A DNA stretch of 64,000 nucleotides from Alentia gelatinosa (lineage: Eukaryota > Annelida > Polychaeta > Phyllodocida > Polynoidae): assembly GCA_950022655.1 (NCBI GenBank), contig OX465581.1, positions 34,071,300-34,135,299 of the forward strand, in the 5' to 3' direction. A program made the translations under genes and the position numbers. Positions 35,475 to 48,756 of the stretch are shown here, piece after piece (position 1 is the stretch's first letter; every line of letters begins with the position of its first letter). The notes beneath the pieces are model-generated. The model saw only the letters and a list, made by a program, of their open reading frames with translations. It was not told where the DNA came from and did no database searches.

Positions 35475-37145
35475 AGAACAACATTATAATGATGATGATA
35501 ATTAAAGCACCTCCCCAAATACACGGAGGAGCAATAATAGTTGGAAAACACCTCTCTACAATAATATAGTGATACATCCCTCTTACCTTTATTAAGCATA
35601 CACCCATTTAATCTGGCTGATTCTACCAAATCAATAAACAAATCTTCATCATTCCCCATCCTGCTCATCATATTTTCCCACACCATTATATATAACATGC
35701 ACTTTATGTATTAATGAGATAACGAAATCGTATGATAGGCGAATCATGTGGTTATCTCCATCCAGATTTATTTTCCTCGTTATTGTATCTCGATATATAG
35801 CGGTTTTGTTTTGTTTGTTAAGCATACATTTGTCCAACACAAAAATTACGTGCACTTATTGGTCAAACGCACATGATATAAACAGTAGTGGTCCAAAAGG
35901 AATGATGTATAGATAGCGGTTCACAGATACAATGTAGACGGTATTAGTTCAGATGAAATAATGTTAAAAAAGGTCCAAGAGAAGTGATATAAACACTATT
36001 GGTCCAACAGAGTTGATATTAGCAGTATTGGACCAAAAGAAGTGATGGAAACAATATTGGTCCAACTGAAGTGATGTTCACACTATTCGTCCAACAGACC
36101 CGATATAAACCACCTCAAAACAAAATTTTGCAAGTAGTTTCTAAATGTAGGCCCGAAATGTTCCTGTAAAAAAGTGGCAGTGGTGAAGCTGTTATAATGC
36201 TCCAATACCAGGTGTTTTGTACCAGTGAATATCATACACAGTGAATAATGTGGATCTCCATTATCAATTCCGTGCAATATGAACTGTATTCAGGGATCAG
36301 GTTTGCCGAATATTTATGGAGTCTCAGATGGCTCACTTCCCCTTCAAAAGAAGGGAAAGGTAGGGAATAAGTATACAAAAAGAGAAAACTCTGCTCTGTG
36401 GTAAGATTACTCACAACCTGATATTGTGAAGGATATGACGACATCAGAGTAACGATGTTATTAGGATAGATATACATGTATATTGATTTGATTGTGTATG
36501 GACTAATAACTCCTTTTCATATTGATATAGAATATGATGGTCATGATTATGAATATGAGCTTTTGTGTATGTTAAAATATTATCTCAATATACAGTACAC
36601 TATTTTCAGTATTAACGTATTACGTGTAAAATATTATTTATCATCTATCATGCAATTTTGATTTGCAGATTGATTTATCTTGTTATGTGTTGACCTTTAA
36701 CAAATACTGTGTTTATCTACTCTGGTTGTTAGGTGGTTTTAGATTAAACAGTTTCTTTTGATGTGTAGACTCCTGGATGTATAGCTATCGTAGTAGAAAT
36801 ACATGTACTCAGAGTAATTTGTATTGATCATGTTGTTTTCAACACGATCCTACAGGAAAGAAGAGACATTTATTAACCTAATAGAATATCCAGGATAAAG
36901 TCCAACCAAAAGGAGGAAAATTGGGGGCCATTTCTTTAACACTGTAAGAGACAATTGAGTTCAGTATGTATTCTATGAAGTATCATTTCAGGTAAATCTA
37001 AATACATATTCCATAATATATATTTCCCAAGAAGTGGTGATAATCTTAACATATTGAAGATGGAAACTATACAGCAGAGTCTCCCCACGTTAACCAGTAT
37101 TGCGTTCATAATCCAGATTAGATATTTATTCCTAGACAATTGCCA
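35475..37145. other. Intergenic, degenerate tandem units and AT-rich sequence
   Basis: 35875-36110 continues the degenerate GTGATATAAACA..GGTCCAACAGAA repeat that starts at the carrier stop codon. No supported gene, RNA or conserved motif is seen in the remainder. Confidence 0.5.
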
Positions 37146-37148
37146 GAT

Positions 37149-39240
37149 GGGGGCCATCCATAGAGTACGTACGTAGCAAGGGGGTGGGGGTTAGACCAAA
37201 TGCATACTATAAACGCACGGGGGAGGGGGTGTGAGAGCTTGATTTTCCATACCCATGCCTACAAAAAATTTGGGTGTGGGGAATTGCATTGTATTGAAAA
37301 AGTATGTATATTTGTATATCAGCAGTGTTGTTGGATGGTCAGCCTGCTAGATGAGTAGGTTGATTTGGGTGGGAGCTGGGGGTGGGGGCAGGTGGCTAGG
37401 TAGGTGGTATTGAATAGTGGGCATGTCTGTAGGTGGGTAGGAACTAGCGGCAGGGTGGTGGGTAGGCAGGGTGGTGGTGGGTGAAATGGTTATTGAATGG
37501 ACATGTTGGGAGGTGAGCAGGTTGGTGAATAGGTAGGGTGATAGGTGGGCAGGCTGGTGGATAGGTAGGGTGATAGGTGGGCAGGCTGGTGGATAGGTAG
37601 GTCAGTAAGTGGGCAAGTTGGTGGGTCGGAAGGTTGATGTGAACAGGTTGGTGATTGGGCAGGTTTGTATGTAGGTTGTTGGTGGATAAGGAGGTTGGTA
37701 GGTAAGGAACTTTGATGGTAGGCAGGTTGATAGATGAGCAGGCTGGTGGTTAGACAGGCTCCTGGTTGAGCAGGTTGGTTTGTAGCCAGGTTAGTGGATA
37801 GGGAGGTTGGTAGATGGGTAAGACTGGAGGGTAGGTAGGTTGGGCAGGTTACTGGTTAGGCAGGTTGATATGTGACCAGCTGCTGGCTGAGCAGGGTGGT
37901 TCATGTGTAGATTGGTTGAAAGATAAGTTAGTAGATAGGTAGGTTTACAGGTGGGTAGGTTGATAGATAGGTGGGTTGATAGGTGGGCAGGCTGGCAGGT
38001 AGGTAGGTGGGTAGGAAAGTTAATATGTGAACAGGTTGGTGAGTGACAAGGTTTGTATGTAGGTAGGTTGGTGGATAGGGAGATTGATATGTAAGGAGGG
38101 TGGACGGTGCACAGGTTGATGGCTAGTCATGTTGGTGGATAGGTAGGTTTTCTAGGCGGGTAGGCTGGCTTGTAGGAAGATCGGTAGGTTGGCAGGTTGA
38201 TGACTCAGAAGGTTGATATATGAACAGGCTGGTGGGTGGGCAGGTTGGTGTTTAGGTAGGGTGATGGCTGAGCAGGTTGGTTGGTCGGCAGGCTGCTTTG
38301 TGTACAGGTCGGTGGGTAGGCAGGCTGGTGGATAGATACTGATAGGTTGTTAGGTGAACAGGCTGGTTGGTAGATAGGTCGGTAAGAGTACAGGTTGATG
38401 GATATGCAGATTGGAGGGTGTACAGGCTGGCTGGTGAGTGGATGGGAGGGCAGGTTGGTGATTGGGTAGGTTTTTGTGTACTCTGGTCAGCCTGCAATGC
38501 AAGTACAAGGTTCTAAACACTAGGTGTACAGTTTCTCTGCAAACTGAGGGATTGATGTACCCCACAGGGTATTTGTCACAGACAAATCCTGCTGAGATTC
38601 GTGACTGGAATACATCTCCTTGTCTGAATGGTGGGAGTCTCAGTTCTCTGAGACTCAGGTATGATAGGGGTAGTTGTCGCCAACAAATTCCATTCCTAAG
38701 TACAAAATCTCATGAGATTTTGATATTTTATATTTTAGAAATATATGTGGGCATTTTGGTGAGACAGATTTACCCACTGCTGAGTTACCAAATAAGTATC
38801 CAATCTAGCAGAAAGTAAGCCAGCAAGCAGGACCCCACCATGGTGCCAATTTTCCCAGATGGTTCTTAAGTCTCAACGGGACGTGACGGTATGGTCTCTA
38901 CTTTATCGAGCCATTACTTTCTACCCAGGCCTAAGGGACTTTATCTGAGAATGTGTACTAGGTGTGTCCCTCCATGCGAACCAAATCTCCCATTTTTGCT
39001 AATTTTTTTGGGAAATTGTCAGAGACTGAGGAAAAGGTAAAATACATCTGTGTTAGTTACATTAGTTGCTATGTGTGTATCCTATATAAGGTGTTGGCAA
39101 GGGGGTTCAGAAAATAAACATACGTATTGGGGGGGGGGGGGGGATCATGAGAAGCGTATGCTGTGCAACAGGGGTGGGGGGTGGGTGGGTGGGGCGATAG
39201 CTTTTCCAGACATTTGCATACGTACTTTGTGGATGGCCCC
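37149..39240. mobile_element. 2.1-kb inverted-repeat element enclosing a minisatellite
   Basis: GGGGGCCATCCATAGAGTACGTACG at 37149 pairs with the complement of CGTACTTTGTGGATGGCCCC ending at 39240, and G-rich runs follow on the inner side of each end (about 37180-37230 and 39125-39195). The interior is dominated by the GGTNGG minisatellite. No transposase reading frame was found. Confidence 0.5.
37320..38480 (+). repeat. Degenerate GGTWGGCAGGTTGGTNGATA minisatellite (~1.15 kb)
   Basis: Long array of loosely conserved units built from GGTTGGTGG, ATAGGTAGG and TGGGCAGG, about 8-40 bp apart with higher-order duplication (for example GATAGGTGGGCAGGCTGGTG occurs twice near 37550-37590). The opposite-strand frames of T, P, S and Q residues are repeat artefacts. 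Confidence 0.9.
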
Positions 39241-40689
39241 ATGTACTTATACGGAGTCAGGGGAAATATTACAGCAATTACAGGAACTTATGTGAAAAAT
39301 GTAAATTGACTACTCTATAATCTTGAATAGTCCCATTATCGAAGGTCATGTCGAAATATTGTCTTTCGTATTATTACAAATGGTGATTTTATCATGTCTT
39401 CAAAGCTATATAAAACAGAAATTGCAAATATGATCACTATTACTAGATACCCATGTCCATACGACTATCTATTTCTCTTTTAAAACAAGCATAAACTTGT
39501 AAAAGTCGGTAAACATTTTAATGCTGTTTTTGTTTCCGAACAAAGGGGATAAAGATTGCCATTTCTTAATTTTCCATAAGCTAAATTGCTATTTGGTGAG
39601 TTCAGACAGATGTTATATTTATACCGGTTCTCGCATCCCATCTTGTTTTTACATTTTCCTATACCTGATGTATTTTGTTTGCGAAATATACTTTACGTTT
39701 ATCTTTTTGAAAAGTAAAGTTGAATATTACAAAGAATCCGCTTTATTAATGCACAATAAAAGTATTGTTTTCATTGCATTCCCTATTTAGTGTTTCTGTG
39801 ACAAAGGATTATCATATTGGAATTTTACCTTGTGGTATCTATGATGAATAGGTAATCTTCAATTGAAGTCATTATGAAAGCAAAGGACATGGATAATTAA
39901 AAAATGAAGAGACAAACATTTTTAGTAAAAGTCAAAGAGGGTTATTCCAACTTGTATATCGCTTCAATAATACTTCATATACGGTTTCAAAGACACGATA
40001 GGCTTACCTTTCTCTATGGAAAAACGAAAGCAATCATCACCTGTTAAGTTAAGACAGCCGCTACAAGGCATTAGTTCGTCCCAACAATCCTGTCTTGTGG
40101 TTTCGAAACAATAACCTAAAGGCTTACGCTCACCCACGCTGATGGTCTTCGATAGACATCTCGATAGGCTACAAGTGGAAATGGCAAAATCGAAGCAGGA
40201 TCTATTGCCATGTCCCCGATAATTCAAATCGTGGACATGAGTCTAAATCGTAGACCGTCGGAACCAGCCCCCACCTACCACGATTCTGGTCCCGATTGGC
40301 CTTACGACGGCCTTCCCCACACCTTTCCGATTCTATCGTGAGGTCAGCCAAAATCGTGGTAGGTGGAACAGGTTTCTGCGATTCTGTCTACGACAGCTTA
40401 CAATAGGCTGCGATAGAAAATGCCAATCGTAGGGCTCCCATTAACTTACAACATGTTGAAAATTTCCTAGCCTGTCGTATAAGTATAGTAGCCGATTTGA
40501 ATGGGGGTGAAATACTAGATGGAAAATTATGAAATTCTGGAATTAGGTAGACCGCATACAGATATATAATCGGTGAAAATATGATGTTATTTGATTAAGT
40601 ATAAAGGTAAGAAAATAATAGTTTCAGATCGGAATCATGATTCTATCACAGTTAAATTTTTTCTATTTATTGAATTAGTGTCTGTAAAA

Positions 40690-41180
40690 TAATTTCAAAT
40701 TATGTTGTAAATACCTCTAAAAGATATTCAGATTCATTCAATATTTCCAAAATTATAAGACATTTCGATATTAAAACTCATCTACATTGATACACAGATT
40801 GAATCGTGTGTTTAATTTTGTTCGTTCCGTTGTAATTTCGAAAGAAATACCGTAGTTGGGAAAGATTTGAATCGTGACCATGGTTTATGTTTTTGGTCCT
40901 CCAAAGGCTTTTCTACGCTCTACGATTTCAAACCATGTCCATGATTTGGAACTATCAGGGACTTCCCGATTAACCACGATTTGGGCATTTCAAATCGGGA
41001 AGTATGTCGCAGACCATCGTGGTAGGTGGGGGCCCGGCTTAATAGGATCAAAAACATAAACCTGCTCACGATTCAATCTGTGTATCAATGTAGATCTCAG
41101 ACAGAGTTTTCATATTGAAATATACTATAATTTTTGAAATATTGATTGAATCTCAATAACCTTTTAGATATATCTATAAC
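40690..41180. repeat. Foldback element with nested inverted arms
   Basis: CTACATTGATACACAGATTG at about 40783 is complementary to CAATCTGTGTATCAATGTAG at about 41073, and pairing extends outward for about 100 bp. Inside, TTTATGTTTTTGGTCC (about 40884) pairs with the complement around 41045-41062. A neighbouring CCCACCTACCACGATT / ATCGTGGTAGGTGGG pair links 40260 with 41025, so one foldback may be nested in another. Confidence 0.65.
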
Positions 41181-42401
41181 ATAGTATCTTGTTGTATATA
41201 TATCTACAACATGTTTCCTGTCAGGAAGTCAATCCTAAGGCTTATCGGAACCAGAATCGGCATTGGTGTGAGCCTTTACGCCGTTCACACTCAAGGTGTG
41301 AATGCATTGAGTTTGCCTAGCCAAGAAGCTATTTCTAGGTTATATTGTCTTAGCGGTTAGGAAGCATCTATTGGGATAACGTAACTGTAAATGAGATATG
41401 TTGATCTATAAACGCGCGATAGCGTAGAAAATCCAGGAAAGTGGATTCGGGAGAGGGAGTAAGACAAACTTTTGCGTTCCTGAATATACAGGTAATTGGG
41501 AGAGAAGCCTTTAAAAGCTTAACCTTTCCTACGTCCTTGAAAGGGGATAATTTATGTAAGATTGGAAAAAAACTCTTCCCAACCGAAAAATCCGGTCCCG
41601 ATTTTCGACGATTTCACCGATTTATCCGGAAAGATTTTGTTGACTTATATATGAGGGTATCGCTTTATTCTAAACCTAGAGGCTATTGTCTCGCTTTGAG
41701 ATGTAAATCTTAAGTACTACAGTGTTTATTTACCTGCATTCTGTTGATTTATTATGTTCATCGAGCCATTATCTTTTGTTATACTACATTAAAATAAAGA
41801 TTTCATCAATATATGAATGATGTCCCAAGGCATCATTTGGTTCCTGGTAGGATTGCCTCCAGGCATCAATATCATTCGGTATCCTTTTTAGTACCTCTAG
41901 GCATCACTCTGACTCATATGGTTAAAAATGATGACATGAAAGTAAAACAAACAACAACTGTTTCATATCCATTTAATATATCATTAATAATCCAATTTAA
42001 GCTCATGCACCTCCACACCTGTTTGCCAGATATATAGTCCCTGTGAGCGCAAGCTCCCTCTATATGCTGCTATAACCAGTGATGAACACAGAGGCGTTGG
42101 CAACGAGGAAGGACCCGTGTCTGGGGGTGAAGCTAGAGCCCTGTTTGACTGGCCTGTGGATGGGTGGTTGGGCGTGGTATCGGCCAGCATGGACGGCGGA
42201 AACGCCGCACAGATAAAAGAGAGCAGTCTACCCGATCCGCTATTTGCCTGTGCATCTGCGCGTCGTCTGTTTCCGGTTATATTGGCAGTGAGTGACTTGT
42301 GGATGGTAGACTACGACGTTGTATGACCATGCATCGGTCGGTACTGGTAGCATGTACAAAACAAAATCAATCAGTGATGGCTGCATGTTTTAAACTTGTC
42401 T

Positions 42402-42555
42402 TAAAGCGGGTGTTCCATTGACGTCCAAAAATCTGACTGAACGAATCACAACGTCAGGCCTCGACTACACATGTTTCCAATTTACACTACCACAATATAC
42501 CAGTATTTTAATTTCACAACGTTCATATATGACGATGGAACACCCGCTTTAGGGG
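42402..42555. mobile_element. Small TTAA-type miniature element (GCGGGTGTTCCAT termini)
   Basis: TTAAAGCGGGTGTTCCATTG on the left and the complement of CGATGGAACACCCGCTTTAG on the right enclose about 120 bp. Termini resemble elements A-D (GCGRG.ATTCCACC). Confidence 0.7.
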
Positions 42556-45500
42556 TAATTCCCACTGGGTATCTACCCCTTGGCCAGTATCTCCCATATA
42601 TCTCCACCCATGGATTTTCTAAAAAGGAAATCTCATTTTATTTCCGTCATCTATTCAATTAATGAATTGACTATTAGATTTTTCTCAGTTAAAGAAAAAG
42701 GTTACACACTTGAGGGAACTTTGAGGAGTGTATTCTATACTTGTTTTAATTACATGTATTATATTTTTTAATGTATGAACCCAAGTGCCTCAGATGGAAG
42801 GTAACTATTTCCCTATCATTCTTCTTCTTTAATTCTGGCTGATCTGGAAAACTTCCGTCTTAGTTTCACCAAATTATGATTGTCATTGATAAAACATAAC
42901 TTGTTAAATTAAGAAGAACATCCATGTAGGTAGTAGGAAGGGTAAATCTACCAACGGTTTCAGAGAGTGGTGGTGGAGAAAAGGCAGCGAGAGAGATATC
43001 CACGAGAAATTAACATAAAAGCGGCAATGTCATCATGGCATGAATATGACATAGGGAAAGGCTCCTTGAGTTTTATCGTGAATCATAGCAACAACACATA
43101 CATAGTTACAGTATATGTACATATATCGTCAACCAGCAGAATCCCTGACCAAATATAAACGACCAATTTGCCAAGAGAACTATAGTATCATTTGATGATC
43201 TGCTGGTTATTATATAGAACGACCTGACCGTGGTATGCATGCTACAAAACAAGATGGAAAGTCGTTGTATTTCTACTGCACGAGGACTCTGACCGAGTTC
43301 CGTGAATAACATCAATTCCCATCAATATCATATACCCAAATTTAATAATATTTTACCATAGATGTTCATAGAAACCATGTGGAAGCGACAGTGTACATTC
43401 TGTTGATGTTTCAACGTGTCCCGTATGATCGTGTACGGGACAGGGTGCAGTACAGAATTTATACTGTGTAAGTATTAAAAGTACTGCGTGGGTATATAAT
43501 AAAGATGTATGACGCAGGGATATATTACAAAATCTGAAGTAACTGTGATAGAAACAGCCAGCCATAGGCATTGTCCTACATTATTATGGTTGTAAAGGCC
43601 ATAGTGCTTACGACTACCTATACTTACATCGGCATTAAACCTATAAATCTAGGCCTAGTTCTTGGTTGTGCAGTGTTTGATTGGTTGTTTAACCAGCAGG
43701 TACTTATTTGCCAGGTCTTGTCACGTATGGCAGTTTGGCCGTTGTCCTAGTTTGCAGTGTTCCTGACACTTTGCGTCAATTCCTATACTACATACTACAC
43801 CACAAGCTGATACGATTTCACATACATCATAATGCATGCAGTCCTAGCGGTCATAGCTCACAATCAGGTCATAGGTGACAAGAATGTCCGTCTACATTCA
43901 GAAATGACAGGGACCATCAGATCTTTACAATAGTTATCTAAGGATTCACTTTTTGAAGAACACCTCTTTTCTTTTGATGAATATTTGTTTTATATTACAA
44001 TTAATATCAGCGATAGCCGATATACAGAGACATCAGAGTCCAGTCAAGCTCCTCCTGCAAACCTAGAGGATTGTTTTTATTCTGTATTACACCAAGGACT
44101 GTCCTTGGAGGCTGTAAGCATGTGTGTTCAGTAATTCGGGATTTCCATCTGACGACTAAATGTCCGCCGATTATGTGTTCACTGTAAGATCAGTCTTTGG
44201 GTGGTGACACTTGACATTTAATCTCGGTACACAACCCTCGACCCCAGAAAAAAAAACACCATTTCCACCTGACGACTCATTTCCCTTCCTTTGCATTGGC
44301 AGCAACTGAAAAAATATTGACGTTGCTACATGGGTACTATCTTAATGACTAACCCACCCGGCACTGCAGCTGAATGTTTAGTTCCAAAAGATAAACTTGT
44401 GTAGTTTCTATATGTGCAGAGTAGGTTAATACAAAATTCGTCGTTGATAAAAGAAAGGCTCCATGTCAGCACACCACCACCAAGTCCGATTATACGTGCC
44501 CAGTTTCAATTTATTGGTGAGGCAAATAGTCGTCAGGTAGTGTTGAATTGCGTAATGTGGGGATATAAACATCGTCTAACTGAAATTTGAATCCCAGTTT
44601 CCTCTGACGATTGTGTACTGGAAAACTGGCAAATGTAGAAAGTCATAATCGATGGCCTGAATCGCCAGGTGGATTTGCTGTGAGTTTTGATACTGTTCAT
44701 TAAATGATACTTTAACTCAACACCGTTTTATTGTAATGAAAAACACGCATAAACTTGTACAAAATTGCGAATATATATTTTACAGGACAATGTGCAAGCA
44801 CGCTGGATTCAGAACCTTTGTTACGAAATAACTGGACAAATAAGTGAAACATTGCGGTCATATATATAAATACCACATAGATCCGATGGCACAGGCATTT
44901 GAATATGTACCCCCGCTGCTTCTTAGAGGTGTACAGAATGATTAGGAAACTCTAAGGATAATTAAATCACTTAGGGTAGTGCTCAACATACATGATCACA
45001 GTCAGGCAATTTCTATTCTGTCGGTTACACATGTCTCAAGTATTTTGGTGCACACTAATGTTCTCAGTGATAAGAAATGGAAAGAAACCAAGACTATCAT
45101 GTAGAAAATATGAGTAAATGCTATGCCTGAGAGATCCTTATATAGAGTGCGATATAGGAGGCTGGTTTTTATATTTTGAGAATTTCAATTGTAACCATTT
45201 CACTGCGGCTGACAAAATGGAAAGATCATGAAAAGTTAAAAAATATTCTGTGACTAACCAATAACACTCACATCCTTAAAAACTTGTAGAATCTAGATGG
45301 GAACCATCTTGAAGTTAACTTTCACACATTGTGATCATGGTTCTCAATTGAACTGATGCCAACATGAAAGTATGCATGTAAAAACACCAGGCTGAAAACA
45401 TATGCTGGAACTACAGGCATTTGAATGAATGTGAACCACATTTTCTGTCGCTACCATAGTGTAAATTACCGTTAGATTAGCAATCATTACATGTATTATT

Positions 45501-46639
45501 ATTGTTATTATTCCCATTCTATTTTCAGTAGGGCATGTATAACAGATACAAATTCATAGGATCTATGATGCCACGATGCCCCTCTATCGCAGCTCCGTCG
45601 TTAGAACTATAAAGGAACACATTTTCAAACCATTACGAACAGAAAAAGTGAATCCTCAAAAATCAAATAAACAAAGAGGTGGCAGACACATGGGTGAGTT
45701 GTACCTTGTTCAGCCTTCTTTGGTTCAGCCCTCATTGTGCGGCTGCTTCGACCACTTCATTTTTCTCCCCACTTTTTTTTCATTTATTTTTACATTTTCT
45801 TAAGACGGCTCATCAACCGTAACAAATACTTAGAAACTGCATTTGAGTGCATCGCCAGCAGCTGATAAAGACCATTAAACCACTTGTCTCAATAAATCTT
45901 CTTTTGTCTTATTAAATATAAAGATCATACTTGTGGAAAGAATCCTACCATGAATGCTCTGCCAGCAATACACAAAGTTCAAGTGTCGGATGATGATAAG
46001 TAAGTATACGAACTCGGTACTAACTCCATATTTTATCACCTCCGCCCTGTGTTCTATATATTTTTCTTTTTCAATTTGTCATACTTCTTCTCAAGACCAG
46101 CAAAAATCAACTGATTCCATTTTTGATCGGAGTACCCAGTTCCCCACCACACCCCTGTTATCCCCAAAAAACAACACTAGAAAAAGTACAGCTTAGATAT
46201 AGTTCTGTTCACACTGATTTACATGTACGAATCCTTGCAGTTCTCAGCCCAGCATGGTGAGGGCAGCATTAGGGCTGCCTGTCACCTGTTTGTTATAATC
46301 GTATAAGTATAAGCTTTCTCAATATGTACAAAATAGGACATAATTACATATTCATCATGTGAAACAAACATTCGTGATGTACACTAACAAGGACGCACAT
46401 ATGTATTCTATCATACTTTAATTTACACTTGGACCATCTGACCTACCTATATAGCTTTGATAACACTAGGGTACACTCTCACATTAATAATATCCATATA
46501 TATATATATCTGAGTATGAAGTTTGTCGACATAGATCATGTGAAGTGTTGAACTTCCACTGAGGTTGATATTGTCCGGCATAACAGTAGTATAAGGCCCC
46601 TTAAGGTGTCTGGTTGCCCACGGTGCGAACAGGAAGTTG

Positions 46640-46800
46640 CCGACAATGACGTCACAGATACATGTGCATGCGCTGGCATTCCCCACAGACAATTTAGAGA
46701 CGCTTCCAATCAGCGGGCGCGCCGCCAACTCGCTTGATGTCGTGTCTGATTGGTTGTGTATTCCGGGAATTTTATCCAATCACATTGATTCCTGGTCGTT
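46640..46800. promoter_or_regulatory. Promoter-like GC-rich block (CRE, CCAAT motifs)
   Basis: Within 160 bp there is a perfect TGACGTCA (46647-46654), an ETS-like AGGAAGT, CCAATCAGCG, an inverted CCAAT (GATTGG) and another CCAATCA, around a GGGCGCGCCGCC core. It lies just beyond the 3' end of the globin gene. No clear coding exon starts beside it, so the gene it might serve is unknown. Confidence 0.3.
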
Positions 46801-46857
46801 AGCTCGGTGCCTGATTTCCTTTGTGGCAGTTTGAAACATTTGGGAAGCCTCTGTATT

Positions 46858-46863
46858 TTTATT
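46858..46863 (-). terminator. Globin polyadenylation signal
   Basis: AATAAA on the minus strand, 18 nt after the globin stop codon. Confidence 0.6.
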
Positions 46864-46880
46864 GGATAGAAACATTACTG

Positions 46881-47021
46881 CTACGACTTGGCCAATGTGC
46901 AGGACTTGGTAAGACAGGAAATGATAAATTTTATTGTCAGTTGGTAGATAACATCCATCTGATCCGTATATCTGTCGGAGAGAATGATCTTTAACGCCGA
47001 CAGGAAAGGCTCCTCCATGTT
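46881..47021 (-). CDS. Globin, last exon (G-H helices)
   Basis: On the minus strand, after a TTTTTCATTTCAG acceptor, this exon encodes NMEEPFLSALKIILSDRYTD followed by QMDVIYQLTIKFIISCLTKS and six more residues to TAG (46 residues). The pattern PFLxAxxxxLxDRYTxxMxxIYxxTIKFI matches the G-H region of invertebrate neuroglobin/globin-X-like globins. It joins the upstream exon (52633-52864) in phase 0 at the classical G7.0 intron, here about 5.6 kb long. The C-terminus is short, with no extension. No paralogous copy is seen. Confidence 0.88.
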   Translation of the reverse strand, partial: NMEEPFLSALKIILSDRYTDQMDVIYQLTIKFIISCLTKSCTLAKS

Positions 47022-48123
47022 CTGAAATGAAAAATGGAACAATTATAATAATAACGCAAGGAAGGAGATGTCCTGGTGGACTATTCTATATTCACAGCTT
47101 CAAAGTATGAATTACTATAAATATATTGCTGAACGTCTGTGAAATACTACTGCAGTCCGGATGCACTGTGATGTAGTAAACGAGCTGCAACATCAGGTCA
47201 ATAGGCTCTGAGTCGATGAATTCTTAGGGAGTTTTCCACGTTATTTAGGTATTTGATGGTAAGTAAACATAGTGGCTGAGCCTATAAGGATTTTATCGTT
47301 CTCGGCCTTTTGTAACATGAAATATAGGATATATCTTATTTTACAAAATAGCTCGAAATGCTATTCCTTACAGGTAAGGTTCAGTAACCATATTTTCTCT
47401 TTCTATTACCATGATTAAACAAGTGAAGCAGTTGGAGTCTTATGAAGTGCAATATCCCACGAACATTTCTGTATGCGCACTTTGAACTCAAACCTGGAAC
47501 GCATTACAATAGCATCCATACTTAGAATAGGCGGTCACGTTGTCACCGTAATTGATTCTTAAAATACTGTTTTATAGTGATAACTTTTACTCTATTTGTA
47601 TTATTCAAAGCGTAGCCCCTCACATCCAGGATGATGTAAATATGAAATTCCAAGATTAATAGTTTCATATATTCTCTATTATTGCAGGTTGTATTTCACA
47701 TTCTATAGAAATGGTATATGAAAGGTGGGAACTCATTTAAATATTATTCATGTTATGTAAATGGGAAAAATAAATCTTTTCTCAAATGCCTGTCTTCCTC
47801 GTGGCCAGCGAAAGGTTAAATACATGGAGATTTATTCTGAAAAGCGATAGTGTTTAAGGAATTCATCCTGACCTTGCCAGCCTCATCTTCGTTTAGGAGG
47901 AAAATTAGACAATTAATAGGTAACCTAGATTTGTTAATTCTGGCCTCGTGACCTTCTACAATATTGCCTCCCAGGATCAGGATCGTCAACGTAGGCATTA
48001 AGCCTCGCGGTTACATCGTACCCAGCTAATTAAAAGTGGGATTACTTCTGGGAGTGGGAAGTATTCGTCGGTCGATCCATACTTATCATGCAACGACACG
48101 CCTCCTTTTAGACGCCATTTGCA

Positions 48124-48134
48124 AAGATGGCGGC
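48124..48134 (+). promoter_or_regulatory. YY1-like AAGATGGCGGC motif
   Basis: An exact AAGATGGCGGC, with a CCAAT about 15 bp further on. In animals this string often overlaps transcription starts. Here the ATG within it opens only a 25-codon frame (MAARCVCIQSVSDGGGW...), so no gene is assigned. Confidence 0.2.
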
Positions 48135-48756
48135 TCGTTGCGTGTGCATCCAATCAGTGTCGGACGGAGGTGGCTGGAGAAACAAGACTGCTTATGAATA
48201 AGCCATGGGCGGATTAGCAATCGGATCAATCGCAGGGTCATGGGAGGTAAAGCTTCCCTCTAGGCCTGGAGAGAGCGACCTGGTGGAGACATGGGGCTTT
48301 GTTTGCAGGGCATGTTGACATATATGATATGTCCCCATTACTCATGCAAGCATACAGGTGGGCGGTATGTGTGGTTGTGTTTGTCATGTTCGATTCGCAC
48401 ACTCATTTCAGGTATACGGTGGGGCGCTACTATATCAGACTGATGCAGGGAAACGACCACGAGTAGGCACTATGTGCACCCTAAAAGCCATTTTCCCTTG
48501 GTCAACTAGTCGCCACCGATATGTAGTCGGGAACCACCGATCGATATCTATGCTATACTGACGCCAGATTGGTGCATGGAAACAGGCTACATGCAGGGCA
48601 GTGCTCATCAATTAATTGTACATAGATTATACAATGAGGCTACCACCGAAGGACTTCAGTCATTATGGACCTGTCAAATGCAGCAGAAACAAAGCATACA
48701 CTGCACCCTCCCTGATTTTAGAAACTGATGTGCAGTCATTACCCACCACCCACCAA

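Larger units (their letters stand above)
39300..46450. other. Intergenic region without supported genes
   Basis: Contains a foldback cluster at 40250-41180 and a small TTAA element at 42402-42555. Several GACGACT/CACCTGACGA strings at 44140-44600 look like further decayed miniature elements. Candidate reading frames are short, lack splice partners and are not recognised. Confidence 0.5.

Noticed and set aside
39964..40227. Cysteine-rich 87-codon minus-strand frame
   Set aside because: No signal peptide, splice partner or recognised family, and it abuts a foldback element.
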